Positions 1 to 11,527 of a stretch of DNA of 64,000 nt are shown piece by piece. The position numbers were made by a program, and so were the translations under genes. Within the stretch, counting starts at the first letter, position 1. Each line of letters starts with the position of its first letter. The notes beneath the pieces were generated by a model. It ran no database searches, was not told the DNA's origin, and saw only the letters and a list, made by a program, of their open reading frames with translations. The stretch spans positions 48,526,502 through 48,590,501 of the forward strand of contig CAXKWD010000008.1 of NCBI GenBank assembly GCA_964059195.1. Direction: 5' to 3'. The DNA comes from Ectobius pallidus. Its lineage: Eukaryota > Arthropoda > Insecta > Blattodea > Ectobiidae.

Positions 1-222
1 ATCTGCTATATATACCTGCCGTTTTGATGTGGAAGGCATTTGTTTGTTTTTTAAATATGTCGTGGAATGTTTACAATGTTTTTCACACATGTCTTTTCTG
101 ACCCAGTCCACGCGCGTATTGCAAAATTTGCATATCATGATTTTTTTAGTTTTGTCAAAAACATAAAATCCTTCACTTTTGTACTCTGTTGCTCTGTCGA
201 AAACTGAAATAATTGTCGGCAT
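1..222 (-). CDS. BED-type zinc-finger protein, N-terminal part (hAT-like/CGGBP1-like), runs off the window
   Basis: The minus strand is open from an ATG at 220-222 to base 1 (74 codons, no stop). A CxxC pair (ICKFC, near residue 31) followed by two histidines (EKHCKH) forms a C2H2 BED-type finger, the DNA-binding domain at the N-terminus of many hAT transposases and of the hAT-derived CGGBP1 family. A Lys/Ser/Thr-rich linker follows, as in that family. The catalytic part would lie left of the window. It may be a transposase or a domesticated copy; the sequence here cannot separate these. It lies upstream of and opposite to the host gene. Confidence 0.6.
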   Translation of the reverse strand, partial: MPTIISVFDRATEYKSEGFYVFDKTKKIMICKFCNTRVDWVRKDMCEKHCKHSTTYLKNKQMPSTSKRQVYIAD

Positions 223-2240
223 TTTATCAGAAAACACAAATGTCTAGTATATGAAAAATGCCATGCTTTCACTTCGATCAAATGCAGATCCAACCATAAC
301 AATGCCGCAAGCCCACAGAAACCAGCCGAGATTAGGTTTCTGAAAACACAAAAATAACATAATATTAATTTCCTTCATCATCTATTAAGTAGGCTAGCCT
401 ACAAAAAGAATGTATTAAGCTGTATCTGTAATTCAGTGGTCATGAAACTGTATGTATTAATATTAGGCCTACCTTCATCCACTACTACTAACCAGCAACA
501 CGGCCATCTTGGCATCTTCATTTACAACAGGAAAAGAGTACGCCAGCCAATCAGCACACTGCATTTTGAACTACCACTGCACGTAGTTAGCTGCTTACAT
601 CTAACTGCCATGTTTCAAATCAAGCTGATGACTTCCGTTTTCATCAATGGCTCTCATTTTTAATTAAAATATTTTTTGTGGCTAAAATAAAAAATGCAAT
701 ATATATTCAAATATGAATTTATTTAAAGTATAACTTTTATTGCCAGTATTTCGCGTAAAAATGGGATAAAACCTTAAAAACCGGGTATTTTGAAAAACGT
801 GTTAGATTTTGCAACACTTTGCGAATGAATAAACATATTTTCAATACAAAAACACCAGAAACGAATTTATTACAGTAATTTGAACTTCTATCACTAATTT
901 CGTGTTTTGAGATTAACAAAATGTGACTATCCCTAATGATATGTAATAAACAAAAATGGTTTTCATAATATGCTAGAATGTCCCACCCATAATTATGAAA
1001 TGGATGTGTTATCACTAAATAAATTATATGTTCTTTGCTGTCTTAATAACATTTCTTTTATATTCTTCACTTTTCCTAACACTTTTCCCATCTTTGTTAG
1101 GAGAAACATCAACCACATTTTAGAGCTTTGTGAATATGTTGGTGATGGTAGCACACATGCGTGGGATAGCAGAAAAGTACCTCAGTCAGTGACTTAGGAA
1201 CATTTCTGCAGTGCAGGTTTATTTTATAAGAAATTTGTCACGTGATATCAATCACATAGGCCTATGTAATTTTCTGTTCAGAGTATGTATTTGTGTGCAA
1301 GGATGCTGACAATTGCCATAACTCAATTTTCCAAAGAAGCTTACCTTTCTGCAGTGACACATTCAATTCGGGGATTTAGAGTCATAATGATAGCTTTTTT
1401 ACCTTTAATCTGCCCTCGTTTCTAAAAAAATTAAGTAAAACAAATCTAAAAAATTGTAACATATTCTACATGTTTTGAAGATTCTAAATAACCTATTCAT
1501 TTTCAGATCAGATGAACATACGCCGAGAGAGAAAAAAAAATGATGTGTCAAAGACACCACTGCATGTGGGGTCACTTTTATAGGGTCTCTGAAATTGCAC
1601 GAAATGAAAGGTAAAGCTAACCAATCTATCAGTCTCACCCCCTCATTTAAATCTGCCAGGTAGTTTTTATACTATAACAAGCTGAACTATTTTATGAAGG
1701 CTCAAAAACTAAACAAAAATATAATATTTAACACATGAAACACAAAATTGCTTATCAAAATGCTTATTTTCAAAAGTGTAGACCTATCTCATCTTGTCAT
1801 CACTTTGTTCAGCTTTTCATTTGACAGGGTGGCTATTAGGTAGGCTATATCCAGGAAGTCAACAACAGAAACATTTTCTATAAGCTTGAAAATATGTTTT
1901 TCATTATCTGTAGATTTAAGCCTCATAAAACAAAACTCGATGCCCATATGTTTTTCTTATTTATGGCTGCATATTGGAAACCTGTATTTCTTTTTCTGGA
2001 CTTCACCAACGCAAACTTCTCGACACACAATTGTTTCCTAATTGGCTTGTCTCTGAAATTTCTCCTGTGCTGACATTTACATCTTCTTTATGGGAATAAT
2101 TTAAAGACATAACCTCTTCAGTTTCAACAAAAAAAATTATTCTGTGGTTGGTTTCGTGAATATATACATCTCTTTAGTTTCATTCTCAGTAGAATAATTT
2201 ACTATGCTTGAGCCAGCTTTGCTTTTGCCTGGCCCTACAT
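223..2240. other. AT-rich non-coding sequence
   Basis: No open frame with recognisable protein similarity, no terminal repeats and no RNA gene found. The short open frames here have low-complexity composition typical of chance. Confidence 0.5.
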
Positions 2241-2545
2241 CTATTTTCTTCCTCTTCCAAGACATTCCCTTCTCAACTTGTTCAAAATTATACTCCAAAA
2301 GAAATTACTGTAAGTCAGAGGTTCAACTGCAGTTTCACCATCTTGAGAGCCTTCAGTTCTAAGTAATTTATTGAGAACTTTCTTTGGATTGACTGGGACA
2401 ATGCCAGTTGCCTCAAAAGCACTTGTAAGTTTCGTTTTACTGCAGTACCTTCTACACATCTATCAGCACTCTTCACCTTGTCCATTTCATCAAGTGTTTC
2501 CTTGTGAAGGGAAGGGATGGCTTTTCAGCTTGGATTCCCCAACTT
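2241..2545 (-). pseudogene. pogo/Tigger-type DDE transposase fragment
   Basis: The minus-strand frame 2241-2459 contains AFEATGIVPVNPKKVLNKL, resembling the conserved block near the end of DDE_1 (pogo/Tigger/jerky) transposases, where a GF..TGI.P.NP motif follows the catalytic core. Just upstream (about 2460-2545) a different frame reads KAIPSLHKETLDEMDKV, which looks like the preceding part of the same protein, so at least one frameshift is present. No terminal repeats were found. The family call rests on the motif only. Confidence 0.45.
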
Positions 2546-3390
2546 TTTAAACTTGTTATATCTTCCATACACAAGAATACGTTTTCTCTTAAATGCAGGA
2601 AGGAATACAATACCAGCATGAAGATTAATTGCTTGCATACGTAGACTATCAAAGTCACCCTAACGATGGTATCAAAGTGACCCCACAGAAAGAAATTGTC
2701 TATAAATAGATCAATTTGATTCAAAACATTATTTAATTGATGCTAGAATAATGAGAAAGAAGTGCTGTTTCATAATTAAACATCAAAATCTTATTAAGGT
2801 TATAAATTTTAGCTGGGGTACTAGAAGTTTGAGCACAATTTTTTTACAAGAATACATTGTTTCAGACAACAATGTTTTTCTTTCATATTAAACGTATTAT
2901 GGATTATTCAAAACTAGAATGATTAGGAATATCAACAGTGTTCTTGGAAATATATCACTGATATTTTAAACCTCACCACAGCCATCCAGACCTTGTTTTA
3001 TACAACTATCAGTATCTACAAAATCTATGTTTTGATTAATTCCAAACAAAATTCCAAGGAATTGCCTTCTTATGTGTTACCAGAGAGTGAAATGTCAAGA
3101 TTAGTTGTTAAATGAAAATAACTAGAAGAAAATTCCTTTGATACAGAGACTCAAACGCTGAAATTGTACTAACAACAAAATTGATTGTTATTGACTTTTT
3201 TTTTCATTCATGAAGCAGCATAAATTATATGATTTACCTATTAATATATTATTAGTAGAGATCTGATCCTTCCACATTAGCTGCGACTAAGCAATAATTA
3301 TAATGCATTCCTTGCTGTATTTCCTGCTACCATACTTCGTTGTTCATTTTTGTTTTAAGTAAATAATATACAGAGTTATTTGCTTTTCAG
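2546..3390. other. non-coding, upstream of the first visible FAM107 exon
   Basis: No recognisable gene or element. It ends in a pyrimidine-rich acceptor (TTTGCTTTTCAG, AG at 3389-3390). Confidence 0.5.
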
Positions 3391-3607
3391 GTACAATCTC
3401 TACCAGGAACATGATTCCTGAGTCCAATTGCACACCTAGTGCAAATTTGGAGAAACTGAATCATCGCAATAATACGCCACCTGTTGCACCACCACTACCT
3501 CCACTTGATCCTCAAGGACTCATCCTGCCCAGGAAACCTCAGAATCCATGCCTTGAATCAGCAGAGCACAAGAATCTTCACAGGGAATTACTCTTTAATC
3601 AGAAAGT
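3391..3607 (+). CDS. FAM107: FAM107-family protein, first exon in the window
   Basis: This exon follows an acceptor AG at 3389-3390 and ends before a consensus donor GTAAGT at 3608. From the ATG at 3411 it encodes 65 codons plus two bases (phase 2). A proline-rich stretch (PPVAPPLPPLDP) precedes HKNLHRELLFNQK, matching the start of the FAM107 domain of vertebrate FAM107A/B (HQELHRELL.N). The frame is also open from 3391 to the ATG, so translation may begin in an upstream exon outside the window. Family members are small coiled-coil proteins linked to actin bundling and cell motility; that role is family knowledge. It splices to 23285. Confidence 0.85.
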
Positions 3608-3910
3608 GTAAGTAGTCATTCAATTATAAAACCTAACACTTGCTGCAGTGAAATAGATTTTCTTAAACTAAAATTTTATTCCATGTATATTAACATTTTA
3701 ATGTGACATAGCACATGAAGAATGATTATGTTAAGGTATGTATTTAAGTTAAAAATCCATAAACACTATTGCAACTTCAATAATCAAATTATTTGCTAAT
3801 GACCAGTTATATTAATATTTTGCAATCACAATCAACAAATCAATGCAACATACACCCATACCAACAAATTTACCAATTAATCTCAAAGAGTAGAAAAAGT
3901 TATTGTATTA

Positions 3911-3940
3911 CAATAATAATAATAATAATAATAATAATAA
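3911..3940. repeat. (AAT)n microsatellite
   Basis: About ten AAT units. The same repeat type recurs at 4942-5000, near 31620 and flanking the LINE at 61504. Confidence 0.9.
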
Positions 3941-4708
3941 TTTTAATTTTGAGTTTTATGTGTATTGTTTACCTTTAATGCAAATATTATTCTTAGAACT
4001 AGTTTGTATGACATCATGCCCATTTAATTATCATCTGCTCTCTTTTTTGTTAAAAAATATAATTTATAGGTCTACCTAAATAGAATTTGCAGAACTATGC
4101 CATGCTTCATCTCCTATGATCCTACTTAATATCTCCTACTTAATATGATTCAGATCAATTTTGTAGAACATTTTATGAAGTTTAGTTTTGTGCATAAACT
4201 GTCTTTTGCTAAAACACACAGTTTTTTGGGTATTTAGGGAAAACTGAGAGAAACGTGACCCCCACGCTCCGCTTACCCCCCCCCCCCCCCATCCACGGGG
4301 ACTTTTAGTATGTTGTTTATGACACTTTCCACTACATATCTGCCAAATTTCAAAACTACATGATTTTCCCCCTATTTTTCCTTTGTTGCCTTGACGGTAA
4401 TGTATTTTTCATTACATTTACTGTGATTGTACCATGATCGGATTTTTAATAAATGCAACTTTAATGGTTATGTAATATTTCTCAACTTGTTTCACAATGT
4501 AAATACACAACATACAGCTTGTATACAAAGATATAACCTCTAAATAACAAGAAAGTGGTTTTCGTACAAATTTCTCATAAACTTAAAATTGCTATAACTT
4601 TTGAACATTTGAAGACAAAATAACAAATGACTACTCATTTTAAAGGGAATATATATCGCCCTACAACTTCTTTTATGAGGACATTCCTGTATACCTAAGG
4701 GCTAAAGT

Positions 4709-5611
4709 CAGTAGCGGCTCGTGGCTCAAAACGAAAGTGTGCTGCAAATACTATTTCATACAGCAAACTTAAAATATTTTAAAAAATTATTAGTAGGCCT
4801 ATCAAAACTGCTCGTCTCTTAATCCATCTCTGGGAACTCTCACGCGATTTTCTCTGCCTAATTATATTTTTGCTAATTTTTCTTGTCTCATCGAACGTTG
4901 TGTGAGTTGTGTGACGAGAGAAAATAGCAAAAATTAAAATTAATAATAATAATGATAATAATAATAATATTAATAAATAATAATAATAACAATAATAATT
5001 AGGGCAGGGAAAATCGCCTGAGAGTTCCCCAAAATGGAATAAGAGACGAGAAAATATTATTTTTAATGATCGAGGTAGAGGAAGTCGCTTAGTGTTCCCA
5101 GTGCGACAGAATACTTAATCGGGGTTGTGGAATCCGGGTTTTTCTGAATTTAACACATTCAAATTTTGCGGTGAAGATGAAAAGCATTGCTTACTCGCTA
5201 CATCACGGCCCCCTACCGTCAGATGTGGAAGATCTTCTCACATAGCTAACAGCGCGCCCGCCGGTGAGACATGAACCTCCCTCAGAATCTCACTCTGGGC
5301 TGCCTGCTGCCGCAGCACATTCTGCAGGTTAAAACTCCCATATACGCCATGCAGTCAAGGTTGAGCATGACGTCACAGCCCTATGAAAGATGGGCTGTTC
5401 ACATAATAGCATCATGGTGCCGGAAAGGTAGTATTCACGTTACCGACTCTTGACTCCCAAGCTACCAGCTAAGAAACTCTCGCGTGGACGCGCCAAGTTC
5501 AAAATCCACGCAAAAGAAAATATAATATTGTGTTTGAAAATAACATTATACGATGAGCAGAAAACAAGCTGTGTGCTGCAGCACTGCAGCACATAGGAGA
5601 AACGGCCACTG
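4709..5611. mobile_element. non-autonomous hAT element (903 bp)
   Basis: The 8-bp direct repeat GCTAAAGT (4701-4708 and 5612-5619) flanks ends CAGTAGCGG... and ...ACGGCCACTG. CAG/CTG ends with an 8-bp duplication are the hAT signature. There is no transposase. The interior holds a 240-bp palindrome and an (AAT)n tract. Confidence 0.8.
4811..5050. repeat. imperfect palindrome inside the hAT at 4709-5611
   Basis: The left arm begins CTCGTCTCTTAATCCATCTC and the right arm ends GGAATAAGAGACGAG. The arms are about 55 bp with mismatches, separated by an AAT-rich centre. Confidence 0.7.
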
Positions 5612-5619
5612 GCTAAAGT

Positions 5620-6036
5620 GCTGGAAGGCAAAGTGTGCTGATGAGCATTTTAGGAAATTTGCTATTTTGTCTGGTGGATGTCTCAAAAGGTATTGGTAAC
5701 AGACAACAATGTATATATAGGATCAAACTTCTATTATGTCAGCTTGAATTTTGTACATAATAACTTTTCCTCTATGATGTACCGTTGTTTACATATAAGA
5801 GAAAAACCAATAAAATGGACCCTCTATGTGTCCCCCCTGCTCCCCACTTTCCCCGACAACTCTAGCAAATTTCAAATACAATTTTTTTCCCCCTGTTCAG
5901 TGTATTTCGACCTTTAGTTGAACATGAAATTATGGAGTCTTAATCTAGAATTTAAAAAAATAGTATAAATTGTAAATTTATCCCTTTTAAATTAATATTT
6001 GTTGCCACTTGTTCTGCCCCATCTTTTATATCTATC
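5620..6036. other. non-coding, between hAT and PLE-1
   Basis: AT-rich sequence; no gene or element ends recognised. Confidence 0.5.
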
Positions 6037-6156
6037 ATGGTAGCTATTATAGAAACTGATATTGGGAAGATCACAGTGAAGTCATAATATTATATTTTGG
6101 TTTAAAAAACACACTTAAACTTCACTAATTTCATACCTTGGTAGGACTACGTAGTT

Positions 6157-7008
6157 TCAATCACCATTGTGATTATCCTCGGCTACTTCTGAAGTTTGTT
6201 TGGCGGCACTGTTATCCTCAAACGTCAATCCTAGCTGCTGGATGCCATCTGGTGGTGGGTGGATGTATCTTCTTATTAAACTGTCTTTTGTTGGTATCTC
6301 GAAGTTAAGTAATTTGTGTTTGTTTTTTTGAATGAAAATCTTTTCCCAGACTGTCAGTTCTAGTGGTCTTTCTACTGGCTTTAATAGCCTCACATCCTGT
6401 TCTATTTCATGTCCCTCTTCCCAGAAATGAGTGGCAACTGCGGATTTTTCTGTCTGTCTGAATTTGATGTTTCTAAAATGTTCCTTGTATCTAATTTCAA
6501 TATTCCTTTTTGTTTGTCCTATGTACATTATTTCACAATCCTTGCAGTCTATTTGGTAAATGCCTGATTTTTTATTGTGAGGTACTTTATCTTTATGGTC
6601 CTTTTTTAGTAAATTTCCTAAGCAAAATTTATTTACAGGGGCCAGAGTAATATTGAAATCACTGAATACTTTTTGAAATCTTTTTTGTCCCCAAGGATGA
6701 AAGGTGAATTTTCTATATTTAATTTTACTGTTTTCCTCCTCATTTCTTAAGGTAGTCTGTTGCTGTATAAGTTTTTTTCTTTTAAACTTCTGAATCTTTT
6801 TGTCTACGAGGCATTTACTAAATCCATTGTTTGTGGCGGTTTTTATTATACAGTTATATTCCTTATTGTATTCATCTTTGTTTAGGGGCACATTCACTAG
6901 TCTGTGGGCTAGGCTATTGATCACTGCATGTTTAAGTTGGACTGCATTGTAACTGTCTGCTTTTATGTAATTATCTGTGTAGGTTTCTTTCCTGTATATA
7001 CCATATTC
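6157..7008 (-). pseudogene. PLE-1 left arm: RT C-terminus, linker and GIY-YIG endonuclease
   Basis: About 284 codons are open on the minus strand, ending at a stop just after HNGD. It starts abruptly at EYGIYRKETYTDN, the post-catalytic part of a Penelope-type RT. A basic linker follows, then the GIY-YIG endonuclease: SGIYQIDCKDC... MYIGQTKRNIEIRYKEH. The CDC and H residues fit the Cys/His-bearing Penelope variety of this nuclease. A tail of about 45 residues follows the nuclease. The RT palm, including its catalytic motif, is absent because the element is truncated at the junction with the opposite arm near 7008. The nuclease frame itself has no stop or frameshift. Confidence 0.85.
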
Positions 7009-7063
7009 GATGGCATTTACCAAATAGACTGCAAGGATTGCGAAAAAATGTACATAGGACAAA
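7009..7063 (+). pseudogene. PLE-1 right arm, first piece (GIY-YIG start)
   Basis: The + strand reads DGIYQIDCKDC.KMYIGQ, the same nuclease as the minus-strand ORF beside it but inverted. Coding stops at the LINE insertion whose target duplication ACATAGGACAAA occupies 7052-7063; the frame resumes at 17196. Confidence 0.85.
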
Positions 7064-7344
7064 TAAATAAAATAAAAATAAAAATAAAAATAAGCCTATC
7101 GTGTCCCATGTAGGGCAAAGGCCTCCTAAGAAGGGTTTAGCTCCTCTTAACTAGCACGGCGAGCCACTCCGCGCTAGTGAAGTTGTTTGTGATTTTGAGC
7201 GTCATGTACACTTGAACTTTAACACTTGGTCTTGAGCACTTAGTCTTGCATATTGTTCAGGGTTTTCCCCAGTTCTTTCCACTTGTTTCTTCTTTTGGCT
7301 ACCCTGGTCCATTGTTGGCCCACTTTATCCTTGAAAAGGTCCTC

Positions 7345-7857
7345 CTACCTCCTTTTTGGTCTTCCGCGCAGCCTTCTTTCTTGTCTGGGGTCCCATATGG
7401 TACTCCTGTATGTCCATCTATCGTCCACCAACCTTGAAACATGGCCACCCCATCTCCATTTAGTGCTTTCTGCTATCTGAGCGATATCTGTCGTTTTTGC
7501 TGACTGGATTAGTGTAGTATTGGGGATTCTATCCCTCAATGTTATGCCTAGGACTTTTCTTAACATTTTCCTCTGGCATATACCTGTAGTAACTTTTTCT
7601 GTGTCGATGTCAGCGCCCATGTTTGACAGGCATAGAGTATCACCGGGTAGATGCAGGATTGTAGAGCTTCTATTCTTAGTGTTCTGCTGAGTTTTTTATC
7701 CATAAGCACAAATTTGAGGGACCAGAACGCTCTCCATGCCTGTGTGATTCGTCTGTGTACTTCCCTGTCCATGCCGTTATTATCAAAGGATATTAATTGG
7801 CCTAGGTATGTATATTCATTTACATATGGTATTTGCGTTCCCTCGATTGTGATCGGA
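7345..7857 (-). pseudogene. RTE LINE ORF2, C-terminal region
   Basis: Two overlapping frames hold the RTE C-terminal signature: EVHRRITQAWRAFWSL, VILYACQTWALT, KVLGITLRDRIPNT, and KWRWGGHVSRLVDDRWT. A frameshift between about 7560 and 7620 separates them. The remaining C-terminal residues and 3' UTR run to 7064. This block identifies the RTE clade even without the RT core. Confidence 0.8.
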
Positions 7858-7865
7858 GTTTGGGG

Positions 7866-8675
7866 CAGGGTTGGAATGTTTAAAACAAAACGTTTAAAAC
7901 AAGTGTTTAAAACAAGTGCTTGTGTGTTTTTTAAGTTTGTTTAAAACGTTTTAAACAATGTGTTTTAAACATGTTTTTTTAGCATATGTTTAAATCATTT
8001 TTTAATTGCGTGTTACATTTAATTATGAAGACAATTTGCATTTTGTCAAGTCAGTGACACCCTGTTAGTGTTGTAAACAAAAAGCAAACAAACAAAAAAA
8101 CTAGGGCCAGAATACCAGAAAATCATGAGAGGTGGTGTCTTTTGTATCCTTTTCCTCCAGACTTCTCTATCCTCTGCCGCCAGCTTCCAGTTTCTGATTT
8201 CGAGTAATTGATTTGAATTTTTTCTGACTGCATCCTACCATCTTTTTGTGGCCTTCCTTTTTAAAGAAAGAGATTATTAATATTAAATACTGAATGTGTC
8301 AATTTGGCAACACTGTAGTAGGATATCCCTTGTAAGTTTGATAATGTAAGGCGGCTAAGGCCACGTAAAGCATGGTGAAAGTCAATTATCAGTTGAGCAG
8401 TAAAGGCAGTAATTAAACAGTAGTTTGTATTATTTTTTTATTAATCATGAACTATTAAATCATAAACAAATACTACTGGTACAAAATATATGGTATTTTC
8501 AAATACTATTAAGTCTACGATTCGTAAATCTTGAACATCTTAGCACAGGGTGTCGTTAGCTTGACAAAATATAAATTGTCTGGATAATTAAATTTAACAC
8601 CCAATTAAAAAGTGTTATAAACATATGCTAAAAAAAACAAATTGTTTAAAATGTTTTAAACATTTCAACCCTGGA

Positions 8676-8707
<32 letters not shown>

Positions 8708-8942
8708 GTGTATATAATAGGCCCTATACATTAAAATGGTTGTTTTAAACAAAATTAAGAATTTAAACTTTTTTTGAAACAAACAACATTGTTGTAAACA
8801 TAAAAAACGTTTAAAAAACACGTTTAAAACAACCAACATTGTTGTTCACATAAAAAACGTTTTAAAAAAAAAACATGTTTTAAACAAAAAAACGTTTTTT
8901 TTGTTGTTCTTTTTAAAAAAAACATGTTTTTTTCCAACCCTG
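7866..8942. mobile_element. non-autonomous hAT, rich in GTTTAAAAC repeats
   Basis: Ends CAGGGTTGGAA... and ...TTCCAACCCTG with the 8-bp duplication GTTTGGGG (7858-7865 and 8943-8950), as in hAT. Both sub-terminal regions are degenerate runs of AAAAC/GTTTT. The interior has a TA/TATG microsatellite (about 8678-8715). No transposase. It is inserted in the LINE ORF2 between RT and C-terminus. Confidence 0.85.
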
Positions 8943-8950
8943 GTTTGGGG

Positions 8951-9690
8951 GCCATTAGTCATCACTTTTGTTTTAGTCATGTTCATGGAGAGGCCCACTG
9001 ATTTACTTCTTACGTTTAGTTCCTGAAGCATTGATTGCAATTCTTTTGGTGATTTCCCGAATATAACTGTATCGTCTGCGAATCGCAGGTTAGTTAGTCT
9101 TTTTCCGTTCAGGTTTATACCATATTGATATTTCTGAAAACATCCTCTAAGACACTTGTAAAAATCTTGGGGGATATTGGGTCCCCTTGTCTTACTCCCT
9201 TTTCTAGTTTAAACGTTTGTCCTTCCTCTTCTGTCTTCACTTTAGCCATACTTTGATTGTATATATTGTATAAGATCCGTATATATTTTGCTTCTATCCC
9301 CTGTGAGTAAAGTGCTTTGAGTATGCTAATATGTTCTACGGAGTCAAAGGCTTTGCTATAGTCCACAAATCCAAGGTATACTGTCATGTTGAATTCATTG
9401 TATTTCTCAACTATTTGGGTTATCGTCTGTATGTGGTCCGCCGTGCTGTATTTATTGCGGAAACCTGCCTGTTTGGGTGGCTGATTCTCGTCTAGGATTC
9501 TTGTTAGCCTCTTCGTCAGAATTTTGGTGAAAAGCTTGTATATATTAGACATCAGGCTTTCGTACCTTTCTTATGTAATAGTATGATAGTGTTGGTTTTC
9601 CATTGTTCTGATATCTCTTCCGTTTCTAGTATTTTGTTGAAGACTGTGGATATTAATGGGATCAGTTGGTTTGCTCCTATTTTAATTAGT
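8951..9690 (-). pseudogene. RTE LINE ORF2, reverse transcriptase core
   Basis: Contains SNIYKLFTKILTKRL, QAGFR.KYSTADHIQ, GFVDYSKAFDSVEH (motif A) and GVRQGDPISPK (motif B) in one frame (9115-9552). The catalytic FADD motif C lies at about 9071-9082 in another frame. A small deletion near 9555 removes the RPIS region and fuses KKG to the following block, and at least one more frameshift follows motif B. The sequence is most like RTE-clade RTs. Confidence 0.85.
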
Positions 9691-10701
9691 TCGTTTTGTA
9701 TCCCGTCTTCGCCAGGCGATTTGCCTTCTTCAGTTCATTGATTGCAGTTCTGATCTCACTGTGTAATATTTTGGGGATGATGGTATCATTGTAGTGTTTC
9801 GTTATATGATTGTATCTTAGGTCTTTTGTAGATTTTTCTATGGAGCTCTCGTGGAGTGATCTATAAAAGTCTGTGGCTGCGTTGACTATCTCTCGTCTTG
9901 TGGTTAAGTTGTGACCCGCCTGGTCTTTGGTGCTTAGTATCCACTGTTTTCCCTTCTGCAGATTTCTCCTTGCTTTCCTGACTGATCTTGTCTCCTCTAA
10001 TGTTTGTCTAGTTAGTTCTGAGCGATATAGTCTTACATCTTTTCTAATTTCTCTCTTTACTTCTTTATCTAGTTCTGCATATTCCTGTTTGGTGGCTTCA
10101 GATTTGTCTCTGTTTGGTTGTAGTCTTGCTCTGCTTTCAATCAGTTGTAGGGTGTTTTGAGATAGTTTCGTTTTGTGCGACCTTGGTTCTGTTTGCCTTT
10201 CGGAGGTCGTGCTTGCCTCCTTCAGTGTTTGTTCTAATATGTTATATTGTTCCTGTGTGTTTTTGTCTGGTCCTAGGTTCATCTGAGATATTTTATCTTG
10301 TAATGCTTTGTGTATTTCCTCCCTGTCTAAGAGGTTCGCTCTCAATCTTTGTGAGTTTTTGCTTTTCCTCTGTCTTTTTTTCATTCTTATTGTTGCTCTT
10401 ACTAGTCTGTGGTCTGTACTGAATTTTATGCTTTGGCTTATTTGGATATCTCTTACTTCCTGAATTTTATTGGTAATCACAAAGTCAATTTCGTTTTTTG
10501 TATAGCCATCCGGTGAACGCCATGTCCATTTCATGTGTGGGGGTTTTCTAAAGAAGCTATTGGCCACTTTGAGTTCAAGTTCCTGTGTGAAATGGACCAA
10601 TCTTTCGCCTCTTTTGTACCTTTGTCCATATCCGTGAGGGCCTACTGTTTTCTCTTCATAGATTCTCTTTCCTATTTTGCTGTTAAAATCGCCTATAATT
10701 A
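9691..10701 (-). pseudogene. RTE LINE ORF2, endonuclease C-terminus and linker to RT
   Basis: Starts at the restored IIGDFNSKIG (Asp/Asn pair) and includes STDHRLV (Asp-His of the active site), so all APE landmarks are present. A basic linker of about 230 residues follows, leading to the RT N-terminal region (IRTAINELKKAN.A). The frame breaks near 9690, before the RT core. Confidence 0.85.
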
Positions 10702-10739
10702 CACTGGACAACAAAACTGACCTTCAAAAAAATTTTTTG

Positions 10740-11415
10740 CACAAAACATATCATTTCTTATGTATTTTGATGTGCTGAGTTCAAATATGGCCTTTGTTTT
10801 TTTCTAGCACCCTCAGTTTTTTAGTAAATCGTGTACTTACACTTCTAGTTGTTTATAAATAAAACGTAAAGTCACCGTAATATCAAAGACTAACTGGTAA
10901 TATTTTTTTACACAAAACATATCATTTCTTATGTATTTTGATGTGCTGAGTTCAAATATGGCCTTTTTTTTTGTCTAGCACCCTCAGTTTTTTAGTAAAT
11001 CGTGTACTTACACTTCTAGTTGTTTATAAATAAAACATAAAGTCACCGTAATATCAAAGACTAACTGGTAATATTTTTTTACACAAAACATATCATTTCT
11101 TATGTATTTTGATGTGCTGAGTTCAAATATGGCCTTTGTTTTTGTCTAGCACCCTCAGTTTTTTAGTAAATCGTGTACTTACACTTCTAGTTGTTTATAA
11201 ATAAAACGTAAAATCACCGTAATATCAAAGACTAACTGGTAATATTTTTTTACACAATACATATCATTTCTTATGTATTTTGATGTGCTGAGTTCAAATA
11301 TGGCCTTTGTTTTTGTCTAGCACCCTCAGTTTTTTAGTAAATCGTGTACTTACACGTCTAGTCGTTTATAAATAAAATGTAAGTCACCGTAATATCAAAG
11401 ACTAACTGGTAATAT
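10740..11415. repeat. 171-bp tandem repeat, four copies
   Basis: Units start CACAAAACATATC at 10740, 10911, 11082 and 11253 and are nearly identical. They lie at one end of the CACTA-like element and are absent from the other end. Confidence 0.95.
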
Positions 11416-11527
11416 TCGTATGTAGAAGAATCCTTCATAATAAAATTATATTTAATTTTGTAAAAGTAACCAATTAACATACCTGAAAACATTGCCAGCT
11501 CGTTTTCAAGTCCATCCTCTACTGCTG

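Noticed and set aside
4275..4292. Poly-C run as a regulatory element
   Set aside because: Simple low-complexity tract in intronic sequence without other support.
9927..10422. Hydrophobic open frames on the + strand
   Set aside because: They are antisense to the LINE ORF2 endonuclease/linker, which has clear motifs.
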